DNA of 64,000 nucleotides from Pelecanus crispus (lineage: Eukaryota > Chordata > Aves > Pelecaniformes > Pelecanidae). This document shows, piece by piece, positions 1 through 11,200 of this stretch (position 1 is the stretch's first letter; the number at the start of each line of letters is the position of its first letter). The stretch spans positions 3,878,501 through 3,942,500 of the forward strand of contig NC_134662.1 of assembly GCF_030463565.1 (NCBI RefSeq), written 5' to 3'. The position numbers and the translations under genes are program-made. The notes below the pieces were generated by a model. That model did not search any database and was not told the origin of the DNA. It saw nothing but the letters and a program-made list of their open reading frames with translations.

Positions 1-1650
1 GATAGGTAAGAACATCCTTTTTCTCCATTTTAAAGGTCACTGCTGGAACAAGGGCAGAATGGCCAGGGAGCCCAATAAACCAGAGATATGAAAATTAGAG
101 TTACCAGCTCTTGGTAAGATCAATGGAAGCTCTTGCATTTCACAAATGGTGACAAGAGTGAGGCAGTAAGTTGATGTCTGGTCCTGGCCAGCAAAATATC
201 TGAGCATTGCCCCACTCTCTGAGAAAAGAAAGCATCTGGCCATAGGAACCAATACAGTAATACGTGTTTGGGAGAAAATAATAGACAGTTTCACTTTCCC
301 CCCCCCCCCCCATATTCATGTGTCTAGTGTACGCTTCAGAAAGAAATGAGAATATAAAATGCATGTCTGTACCTGTCAAAGTTACCTGACATTAAGCAGA
401 AACTCTGCCCAAGGATAAGACTCCGAATTTCATTTGCACTATATTTTTTAAATCCTTTTCTGAACCTCCACATATGTACCACTGACACGGCTGTGTTACA
501 GGTCAGGTGCTTCCAACAGTGGCACTGATCTATATTAGTGCTTTACTGTTTACCACAAGACAATAGAGGTGGATTGGCAGAATTGTACAAATGTTTTCAC
601 AAAAATGTCAAAAGTGGGTGCGCTGGTGAGGTACGAAGGATCCGTTCTACAGTAAGACCAGTATTATGTTGCCTAGAAACACTCAAAACAGGGTTGCAGC
701 TAATGAAGCCAAGATCAATGCGGACTGGACATTTGATATTTGATTCAATGCTACACAAGGGACTTGCGCGAGGTCTGGGACAATTAATTCTTGTGCTGCA
801 GTCAACGGATAGGGTAATGACAAGTGAGGCAAAGAAAATGAGTAATTGCTAGTAGAATTCCCAGTGAGAAAATAGTCTATATTTAAACAAGAGATATACA
901 GCATTTCATCTATGGAAGCAAACTGCTTTACAGAATGATGTTAGTGGAGAGGAACCAGCAACGGCTCGGTGGACAGGAGGACGATCCCAAGATCTGCTTG
1001 GGCTCCATCAGGATCCTGATCCTCGTGTGCCTGTTCCTGCACAGAACAACGTAAATGCACCGGCACCGTCTACAGCAGGAACCAGACAGGCACTCGCTTC
1101 TCCCTTATGTTTTTTTAGGGGCCTTCGTCTTGTGGCACATGAACAAGCTCGACATGAACAAGTTTTTAAGGGAGCCACAGAAAGTGTCTAACACAAGTTA
1201 AGTCCATTGTAGTAGACTTAAATTTACTATAGATGGCCCAGCACCTGAAAAGGAAATCTTCTAGAGGTTTTAAAATCCCCAAAGATAGGAAATCCATGGA
1301 TTTTACCTGAATCTCTACAGAACTAAGACCTACAGGCAATGACACACATCAACAGGGAAATAAGCTTATCTAATTAACCACTGAGGTCCACCTGACCAAA
1401 AAAGAGCTGTTTTGGTCAGCAAACGGTGTCAGGACTGTAACTTAGGAAATATATGATCCTGATGCCTGAGCAGAGCAGATAGGTGTTATGTCTTACCTCA
1501 CAAGTTTTCTCTCTCTCTCTCTCTCTCACCCACTGGGTAATCTTTATCCTTAAGACATTAACTGTAATCAAACAGACTTTATCCTGTATCTTAAATAAAA
1601 CTTCTAAGTGCTGTCTAGTCCCCAGACTGGCACTGCTAAATAATTAACCT
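1..1650. other. Upstream intergenic DNA, no gene recognised
   Basis: AT-rich sequence upstream of the PTBP1 CpG island. It contains a poly-C run near 299-310 and a CT dinucleotide repeat at about 1506-1527. Short open frames occur on both strands, but none has a family signature I recognise or convincing splice sites. One of them, 937-1191, is discussed as a finding. I see no RNA gene. In mammals MISP lies upstream of PTBP1, but I see none of it here. Confidence 0.5.
1506..1527. repeat. CT dinucleotide microsatellite
   Basis: About eleven uninterrupted CT units. This is an ordinary short tandem repeat about 700 bases upstream of the PTBP1 start codon. Confidence 0.85.
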
Positions 1651-2213
1651 AATTTCGGCGAGGCGCCCGCTCTCCCTTACTCGAGATGGCAACGCACCGG
1701 AGCGCGCGGCTTCCCTGCCCGCAGCCAACATGGCGGCGGCGGCTGGGCCGCTCCCACAGGCCCGGCCCGCGCTGCGGGTGACAACACAATGCGCACGTTG
1801 GGGCCCTTGCCCGTATTCAAGATGGCGCCCAGTGCGGTTATCCCATGCCCTGCCCCCAATCAAGATGGTGGATCCGTGTGGCATTTCGGCATCCTTCCCG
1901 CTCTCAAGATGGCCCCTCCCAGCCGTCTCCCTTCGCCTACCGAATGGCGCCGCGCACCGGCGCTTTGCTCCGCCCCTCATCCCGCCTGCAGCCAATAGGC
2001 TTCGCGAGGGGCGCCAGGGCGCCAACCCTCGGAGGCGGGCGATCCCCGCCCCTGCTATCAAGATGACATCTGCGATAGCCAATGGGGCGTTGGCGCGGGT
2101 GAGGCGGGCCGGGCGGCGCCGCCATTTTGTGAGTCTATAACACGGAGCGGTTGGGTTCGTTCCTGCTATTCCGGCGCCTCCGCTCCGTTCCCGACGGGTC
2201 TCCTCCGTGTGCA
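1650..2213 (+). promoter_or_regulatory. PTBP1: PTBP1 CpG-island promoter and 5'UTR
   Basis: The base composition changes abruptly from AT-rich to CpG-rich at about 1655. There is no good TATA box upstream of the likely start. Two CCAAT boxes lie at 1992-1996 and 2079-2083, with several GC boxes. YY1-like motifs (core CAAGATGGC or variants) occur at 1726, 1818, 1861, 1905 and 2059. An inverted copy, CGCCATTTTG at 2120-2129, sits where transcription probably begins. The stretch from about 2128 to the ATG at 2214 resembles the known mammalian PTBP1 5'UTR, as far as I remember it, so I place the start site near 2128. The exact start is inferred. Confidence 0.8.
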
Positions 2214-5200
2214 ATGGACGGGTGAGTCCCCGCCGGCCCGGGCCTCGGCACGGGCGGCACCGTGCCGGGGGCCGCGGAGCAGCGTTGCCGGACCTTCCCC
2301 GGGGTGCGGAGGAGGGGGAGAAGGCGGCCGAGGTTCGGGACCCGCGCCGGGGGCTGGGGCGTTACCTGAGGGGGGGGGGGGGGGGGCGCCGAGGGTGCGG
2401 TCGGGCCGCCCGGCGGAGGCGAGGCGGGAAGGGGAGGGGGCGGTCGCCGGCGGTGCGGGAGCGGGGTCTCCTCCGCGGGGCCGCCCTCCCGGAGCCCCTC
2501 GCCGTGGCGGGGGGGGGGAGGGGGGAGCGGGGGCGGCCCCTGCTCCGCGGCCGCCGCCCCGCCGCCGCGCCTCGTGCGGACCGGCCGCCGCGCGCGCTCC
2601 CGCCTCGTGCTCGCGCTCCGTGCCGGGGGTCCCGCCCGGGGGAGGCCGCCCGGTCCCCGCCGGGGCTGGGCGCGGGGGCGGAGCGGGGCGGGGGGGGCCC
2701 GGCCGGCGGCGGGGGCGGGCCCGGCGCGGCTCCGTGGCGGGGCGGGGGGGGCCCGGGGCGCCGGCAGCGGGCGCACCTGGCCGGGGGGGGGGGGGGGGGG
2801 GGGGGCAGCTGGAGCCGGCGGCTGATTCACGCCGGGGCCTCGCTCCTATTGTCTGGCGCTTTCGCAAGCGGGGGCGGGGGGGGGTGTTCTCGCTGGATTT
2901 TCTTTTGTGAGCGGTTTTCCGACCAGCACAAGTTTTTGCACCAGCGCCCGAGGAGCGGGAGCGCTCTGGGGCCCGCCGGGAGGCTCGCTGGAAGTAAGGT
3001 TTCCGTTGCAACGTTACCTGAGCTCCATAGGTAAAACTGCAGCGGCGGAGCAGAGCTGCTCTCCTGCTCCCTCCTCTTTCTATTGTCCAGTTCTGAACTC
3101 CTGCGAGATAAAACTTTCCCTCCGTGACTGTTTGACTCCTGCAGTTTTTCTAGAGCGCGACTCTTCTCTCTTGGGCAGCGTTGATTTCTCTTTAATCACC
3201 ACCTCATCCGGTGTGTTGCTTCAGAAGCGTTTGCTTTAAAACTGTTTTATCGAGGCGACCCTGTCAGAAATGAGGTCTTCATATTTCTCTCGTCTCGTGT
3301 GGCGTATTCTTGTAGTGATCTGACTTTTGTTTCTTCTAGAGCGCAGTAGTTAAAATACTTCTGAAGGCCTCCGAGTAAGCAGTTTGTTTTCGCAGAGCCT
3401 TAAGTATGGGAAGCCCAAATTAGTGCCTCCTTGCTGCTTGCCTCGGAACACTAGTCTGGTGAGAATTAGGCGTAGTCACATGTCTGGTTTTTTTTACACA
3501 CTGAAAAGGTGGTGTCTCAGAGCTGTTTTCATCTTAAAAAAAAAAAAATCATGTATCTTATTAATTTTTACAGTCCAGGGTGCAGTTCAGGTTGCTCTGC
3601 TTCTTTTAACAAGTTGCTCATCATGTTGAATGATATTTAAAAAAAAAAAAATCTTCAGCATGTGAAATGATACATTCTAATGGCAAAAATTAGTGTTAGC
3701 AGCTGTCTTCACCGTAGTTCCTAGGAAAGCTGACTTACTGTCTGTGTTAAAATAGTTGTTGTTCTACTGTAGAAATTTTCGTATGAGTCTTAATTACCCA
3801 TTACCTTTTGAAGATCTTGGTGCATGTTCTGTTTACCCTGTGAAAGCTGTCTCCTGTTGAAACTTCAAAAGCTGCTTCTGAAAATGGTTTTAGGTTTTTG
3901 CCTAGCTGTCAGTGAGTGGCCTCTCTGGCTACAGGCTTCTGTCTGCTTCTCCTACCTAAAATGATACCTAGCTGTGCTTTTCAAATCATCCTGTTTGAGT
4001 AAGTGGCTTTGTTAAAGTATGCAAGGAGTTCATATGGGAAATGCTGCTTTGGAAAATACCTAGAGGTTTTACTGGTGCTGCTTAATTTTTCCCCTTACTG
4101 TGTAGGAATTATCCCATTCCATGTAAAAGGTAATTTTTATGAAAGGCTTTATTGCCTATTCTTTCGGAAAGGAGAAAAGTTTTAATCCCCTACTTAAGGT
4201 TGACATAGGACAAGAGAATGAAACTTAAGAAACAATAACTTATTGAGGGGGTATGTGTGTGAACTGGAAGTGTATTGCACATTTCTTGGGGGGGGGAAAT
4301 TCTTTTAAATGTTGTTGGTGCTTGTTTCATGTGGCATTTGTTATCAAGTGAGTTACAACAGTATTCCAGGAATTGATAATTCTTGGCAAATAAAATGGCT
4401 CTTCCTGTTGGATAATTTTAAATGCTATCCCCTGTTAAGGCTACTTTATGTAAAACATTTCCTGTGTGTGAGGCCCACAGGAGGAACAGGAAGTAAGAGA
4501 AATTGCTCTGGGGTAAGTTTGAGAGTTTTGGAAACTTGGGAGATTCCCTGTTCTTATTATGCTTTGCTGGAAATAAAATTTTTTTAAGGTTATGAAAATC
4601 AGGGTGTTAATGTATGTATTTTAACTGAAGAAATGTGTACTCATGTTTAGTAATTCTACTACAATGATTAGGATTCTTTAAACTGATAAGTGCAGATGGG
4701 TTTAATTAGTTCATTACTGCAGGCCCTCAAAGTACAGCAGAACCCATCTGTCTTCATTGGTGACCAGACACCAGGGGATTGCGAAGCCCGGCGTTCTCAT
4801 ACAGAGCATTCTTTAAGTAGTTCACTTGGAAAAAAAGAAACTATCGCGTGGCTTCCTGGCAGCAGCCATTGGATCAGGCTGTAACTCCAGCTGTAAATTG
4901 CTGGGTTATGATGACATGGCAGGTTGGTTTTGAAGAGGAAGTATGAGGAGCTGAGCTGGCTTATACTTGTGTTACGGCTTATTTGTGGAGCTGGTGAAAT
5001 GTGAATGACTTAATAAGATTGAGCAGTATTTAATTCCCTGAAAAGTTATGAATTGTTGCAGGAGGGTAGGGAAGGAAGAACAAGTTCTCTAGCATTAAAT
5101 CAGTTTGTAGATTTGTTCTCGAGTATGCTTCAGATTTCATACTGCTGTTGTAAGAATGACTGCCCTGCCTTCTGCTTCTCTGCCACGTTTCCTTAAAGTT

Positions 5201-8200
5201 GCTTCAGGTCTGTTAGCTGGCCACCTCTGGATTCTTTACTCTGAAATGATGGTCAGCTGTTTGAAAGATAGGAGTTGAAACAGGCCATGCTGCATATATG
5301 TCAATCTGAAATGATCATTTCTGCTCTCAGTTTTATGTTGCTGCTTTACAGTGGTTTGGAGTTCATTAAAAAAAAAAAATCGTCAGTGCAAGGGTATAAC
5401 TGAAATCCTTAGACTGTCTTGAGTACTCCCACAAAAAGTGATGTGTAAGTACTGTAATACTCTGGAAGATTACCCAGGTACAATAAGGCAAGCTGTAGAC
5501 AAGTCATTCTGATCATTCCGATTCCATCAATGAAAGAAGTTGCTCTGAGTAGATGTATGTTGTGATATATATAATGTTCACTGCTGACAAGAGCTAGCAG
5601 AGGTTGTTTGAGGTACAGCTAAGACTTTTTCATGCTAGTTAATCTGGAAGTCTCATTTTAGGAGTTTTAGGCATATATGGTAGAGTTGAATAACTGTTTC
5701 TTCCTTTAGATCTGTGTTTGGGGAAAAATACTATTTGTTTTCCTAAGTAGAAAAGAATTGCTAGAGGAATCTTGTGTACAGGCATACCCCAATCTGGGAG
5801 CTGCCCAGACCTCTTCACTGCTCTTCCCAGTTGCGCTCTGTTAGTCTGGCAGTGGTCTGGCTCCAGTGGTGTTTGCGTGGCTGGAGGGCTGCTCTCGGCC
5901 TGGCGCAGGCTCTTCGCTTGGCTGAGAGAACAGCGTGAACTCGGCGTGGTGTGTGCTGTCTGTCTGGGGTACCCCTGGAGCTCTAGCGTTAGTAGTCTTC
6001 ACGATTGACTTGATCATCTCACTAGAGAGAGCCTCTTTACAGCCTAGCAGGGGTTACTCCTTGAATACAAGGTTGTTAAGAACTGCAGAAGTGAATATCG
6101 GTGATGGAGTTGACTCTTGACACTTTTGCCCTTGGTTAAGTCAGAGGTGGTGTTCTAATCGCATCACTTTCCCATGGAAGATGCTAGGCTGTGTTAACTG
6201 TGGGGTTTTGGTCTTAGTCCCCCGTGGTACCCTTGCAAAAAGAGCCACTCCGCTGTAGGAGGTGGAAGAGCTGCAGTTTTCTAGCACTGCTGGGTCTTGG
6301 GTCTCCACCATCACCATCTAATAATTTTTCTTTGTATAAACTGTCCTTGGCTCACTTGCAAAGACAACTGTGCACTTTGACTTGCTTTTTTCTTACTACT
6401 GTAAACTATGCTGGATATTTGTGGCAAACCTATCTAACTTTTTTAATCCTTTTCTTTTTTCTACAGCATTGTCCAAGATATAACAGTTGGTACAAAGGTA
6501 GGCACTTCTCACTTTTTCTCTCTTTTTACACTGCTCAGCATCTGATCTAGTTTTAGCCTCACCAAATGCAGATCTTCGGCTTTAAAGGGTTATTTCTGGT
6601 ACCATGTAAATTGGCTTTAACCAGAAGGTAATTTAGTTTCATGTGCATTTAAAACTTTTATTATGGCTCGGCATTTAGCTCTTGGCATTTGGTCATTGAT
6701 TATCAACTGTCAGAAAAGAACTTTATTGCATTTAGAAACAGCCCTCTCCACTACCAAAACGTCAAGCCATGCTTGTTATTTGTGTGCTAGACAATGCTTC
6801 TCGATGGAGAAATTGGTCCTTTTTCTTTTGAGAACTTTATTTCCTTTGTTTATGTGAATTCCTGTTCAGTTATATGTCAAAAAATCCTTCTGCCACAAAA
6901 AACTGAGTGTTTAGCTGTTGATTTTTCTCTTGCGAGTACAGTAAATATGACCTTTACCCTTCTAGTCTCAGGTTTTTAAAGTGCAGACTTAGCCCTGAAA
7001 CTCAAAGTGCTGACAGGAGCCTCCTTATCTGCTGTGCGTGGTAATAGGCTGTTGTGTTCGCAGGATAAAACCTCATTTCTGTGAAATGTTCAACTGGAAT
7101 GTGCAGGATAGACTGACACTCCTTCATGTATTAAAGGTTTTTCATTTACTTTATGAACATTGTAGCTAATGCCCTGGCATCAGGATTACAGTAAGTTCAG
7201 CCCTGCGAATTCTTTTTATTAAGTAGTATGTGTGTGAATGTTGGCCCTCAAAGTAGTAATCTGACAGCTTTTTAATGGCTCGAATTGTGTGGGGTTAGCG
7301 TCTTCATTATTAACTAAGAAATAGTTGTGTGTGAATAGAGTTGCAACTTGAATAGGCTGGTGAAGCGATGCAGTGTGTGATAGGACTAATTTGAAGTAGA
7401 GCTGAGCGTGTGTAGTGTGAGCTCCCTTGGGTCTGTGTAAGTGAAGTAGGAGCATTAGAGAGAATTTGCTCATAGACAGCAAATAGTGGTTTTGTATTGG
7501 AAGTACAAATTTAGATGTGGCCGCTGTTAAGCGTAGCCATGTTTGTTAGTGCTTTAGGGTTTCTGAGAAGCATTAAACACATGAAGGGGCTCTATTTAAT
7601 GGCTGTAGGGGAAGGGTTGTTCTAACTTTTCCTCGTATGAGAATCTGAAATTTGAATTAATCATAGTGCCATGATAGTGTCTAGTTCTGGTTGAGAACGC
7701 TATCTGTTGCGAGGAGTTCGGTGTGCCATCAGAGGAGGAGGAGGAGGACAGGCTTGAGCCTGGACAATAAGGTTGGTTAATAGTTCATAGCCATTATAAA
7801 AGGTGTACTAAGTCATCCCTTGATTGCTGTAGAGCGGTTTGATACAACATCTTCTGGTAGACTGATTAATCTAGGTAAAAGTCCTGTCAGTTGGTTTTAA
7901 CAATGTGTAATTTGCAGTTTTAGGTTTCTGCAGCTTTAAGAAGTGGTTTTACATAACTAAACTTGACCAGGAAGCTTCTGACACTAATTGTAGTCCTCAG
8001 TGAATCTTGAAAAGCTTCAGGATGTGGCATTGTGTGCCTCATTGCTCCCATCTGTGGGTGTGATTTCAATCCCTAGTGCAGTACAGTCAGATGTCTAAAA
8101 TGAGGACTGGGAGAAAACCCATCCAAGTGCTTTGACTCCTAGCACAGGACAGAACTGTAACCACAATGATGCCAGTTGTGCAGTGGGGTGGGGAGTGGTG

Positions 8201-11200
8201 AGACACAAGCGTGCATCAAAAATGAGCTTTCTTGTCAAGTCAGATGAGGCAGGTCTTGAGGAAGTTGAATCAAAATTTAAAGAGTGGTGGAAGCGAAAAG
8301 GAAAGGTGAATCATCTTGATGAAGGTAAGTTTTAAAATTATTTTTGACATAGCCATGTTATCTGATTGTTTCAATAAGACATTGAATGTGCCAGGGTAGA
8401 TCATGTAATAGAAGTACCTTCTTTATTGTTACGGTGTAACATGTTATACATGTTGTGGATTTGCTTAGGTAAGTTAGAATCCTGTTTGCACACAGCTAGG
8501 AACAAAGTGAAGGCTTCTCTTAGGCCTGCATCTTCTACATGTGCAGGTCAGCTACATCCAGACAGTTTCCCCATACTCTGCTGCTTCTCTACTAAAGATT
8601 CTCTGCCTGCCGGACTCTTGCATGGAGAGAGGTACAGGCATGTCTGTTCAAAAAGCTGTGTAATCAAATAATCTATCAATTGCTTCTTAAAAATACTTAA
8701 CTTTGTGATAAGTGTAAAGCCTCGCTGGCTGCAGCTCTTCTGAAATTTTGCTGCTTTTTGTGCATTGCTTCCACTTCAATCTGCCCTCCTTTGGTTTGCC
8801 AATAAGTAGTTGGAAGGGACTGCAGAAGGTTTCTGTAATACCACAGAAGCATTTCAGTGCTGTCTTTGCTGAAATAACTACAATGATAGAGCTCTGTTCG
8901 CCTGTCAGCATTTGTTTGATCCCTGGGGCATCACTGAAATAACTTCAAGGATTAACTGATTCCCCCCTTCAGAAGCAGATGTTCCTTATAATTGCTTGAT
9001 AACTTAAAATAATGCTGTGGAACTGTAGTTTTGTGATCTACTGGCTTTATAAAACATATTCATAGAAACAAGATTCAGGTGGAGATAGAACTACTTTGTT
9101 AGTGTCTGTTCTGAAAGCTGTGCTCACAAGAGAGCTTGCCAGCTGAGGTTCTAAATTAGACATGAAAATTTGAGCTGGAAAACTTTTTAATCTGAGGCGT
9201 AAACTTACTAATTCTTGCCACATATGTACAACAAAGGTAGGAATGGTACTTCATCCAGTTTAAGGTATTAGAATATTACAGTCCCCAAAAGCTGTCAGCC
9301 CTTGTCGTACTTCAGGCAGTACGTTACTGAAACACCAGTAGACCTTTTCAGTGTTCTGTTATTGACTGGAATGTCCCAAAGTTGGAGAATTCTCAGACAG
9401 GTAGGCAAAGTGCCTGTAACTTAAAACACTGCTGAGCATATTGTCAAAGATAACTTACAGTGGCCTCTTGGTTGTCTTCCTGCTGTAAGTGTTCCTGGTT
9501 GCTGAGTCTAACTTTGAGGACTTTGTGAAAGTATGCATCCGTTTGCTCTACTTTGTTTTAAAAGGCAGAGTGCTGGCACCTTTTTTTAGGATTTTCGCAT
9601 GTCCTTAATTTACATATTAAGGGTACTCGCACCTGCTTCTATGAATTGTTCTGAGGTCTTTGTTATATTTAGGTTCTGTAACTTCATAAGTCCCAAGATG
9701 TTCCCATGGCTTACTACTTGAGTGCTGTACTACCTCATGGTCTTGTTTTTAGTCAGGATGGTAACTGGTAGCTGTGCTGGGCTTCACATTTAGCCTAGTC
9801 CACAGGCTCTTCAGTTTAAAGTGTGTGAATTTGTTTAGGAAGCTCATTACAATTGTGGTACGGGGCTCTTGATACACAGCCTTCTGGAATGTCCTGCAGA
9901 TTAAAACCACATGATTTAAGACTTATTTCTTCCCATAATTTCATTGCTGTCTGAAAGGGAAGGAAGTACGGCCTTAAGATGGAGGCACTGTAGTTGAACT
10001 CCAAGGTACTGGGTCTGACCCCTGCAATTGCCTCTAAGTAATTTGATCAAGATCACTCTCTGTATCTCCTTTCCCTGTCTTTAATTTACCTCGATATCAC
10101 TCTCTCTTTAGGCTGTAATGGTCTCTGAGCAGGACTGACTACTAGACTATGAACTATGGTACATCATTATTCTTTAAAGTTGCATTTCAGTGATTAAAAA
10201 AAGTCTCCCAACAGTTTAGGTGCTGAATAATCTTGTAGTTTCTTGCTTAAGTTGGGCTCTTTGAAAGATGATGCTGCCAGAAAAAAAAAAGTACACTTCT
10301 GTGGCATTTGAGAAGTTAATTTTTAAAACAGGGTTTGCTAGAGTGTGATACAGGCTGACTGCATAGAAGTGATTTGTGATCAAGCCAGGATCTTTGCCAT
10401 GGGAACGGTAATTATGGCTTCAGGCAGCAGGCCAAGAATGTTGTGAGGAAATTCCAGTCCCCTCCTATGGCTTTAGTGAGAGGCTGCAACAAGCTGGCTC
10501 TTGTGGCCTCTCTGTAACAGGCATGATCACACATGTAAGCCACATGTCGGTAGCAAGGTACACGGATGGCTTTTGGCAAGCATCGTCTCAGCTGGATTTG
10601 GTGAATAGTTTGATCTAAGATTAGTGTTGCATGCAGGTTGTATGCACCTGTGTCTTCAATGTGTAGATGATAACTGTCCTTCGCAGGGCAGTTGGTAAGC
10701 CCTCTGGTTGGATTATGAAAACTGTTTAAATCTGTATTAACAGGAATTTAAGCTATTGGCTGAAGCACAGATGTTAAGCAAGATTGCTACCACAGGCTTA
10801 TCAGCTATTAGATCTGTTTAAAGCAGTTTCTCCATCACATCTAAACCATTTTTTTAATGTGGAAGCTATCTCAAATTACTTGCACTTGGAAAGGAAACAA
10901 GCTGTGACTCCTGTTGTAGATGAAAATGAAATTGTGTGAGACATTCTAGAAAATGGTCAGTTAAAATGGTTGTAGAAAATCTATTTTAATCTCAGGCCTA
11001 CTCTGCCCTTGATCTGTGATGATTTGAAAAAAAATAGCAAAATACTTAACACACACGAACTTATTCAGCTTTTTAATCCCACAAGTGTAGGGCAAGACTC
11101 TGGTCTCTGAGTCACTGACATCTGTTTCAAGTATTGTCAAACTAGAAAATGTAGATGTGCTGGTGCCACAGTTGCTGTCATCTCACACCAGCAAGGAGAG

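Noticed and set aside
538-852. Open frame of 104 codons upstream of PTBP1
   Set aside because: No recognisable family, no splice or promoter context, and an overlapping frame on the other strand.
2135-3034. Long Pro/Arg/Gly-rich frames on both strands at the start of PTBP1
   Set aside because: They are shadows of the CpG island with poly-G runs. The real coding part here is only the eight bases 2214-2221.
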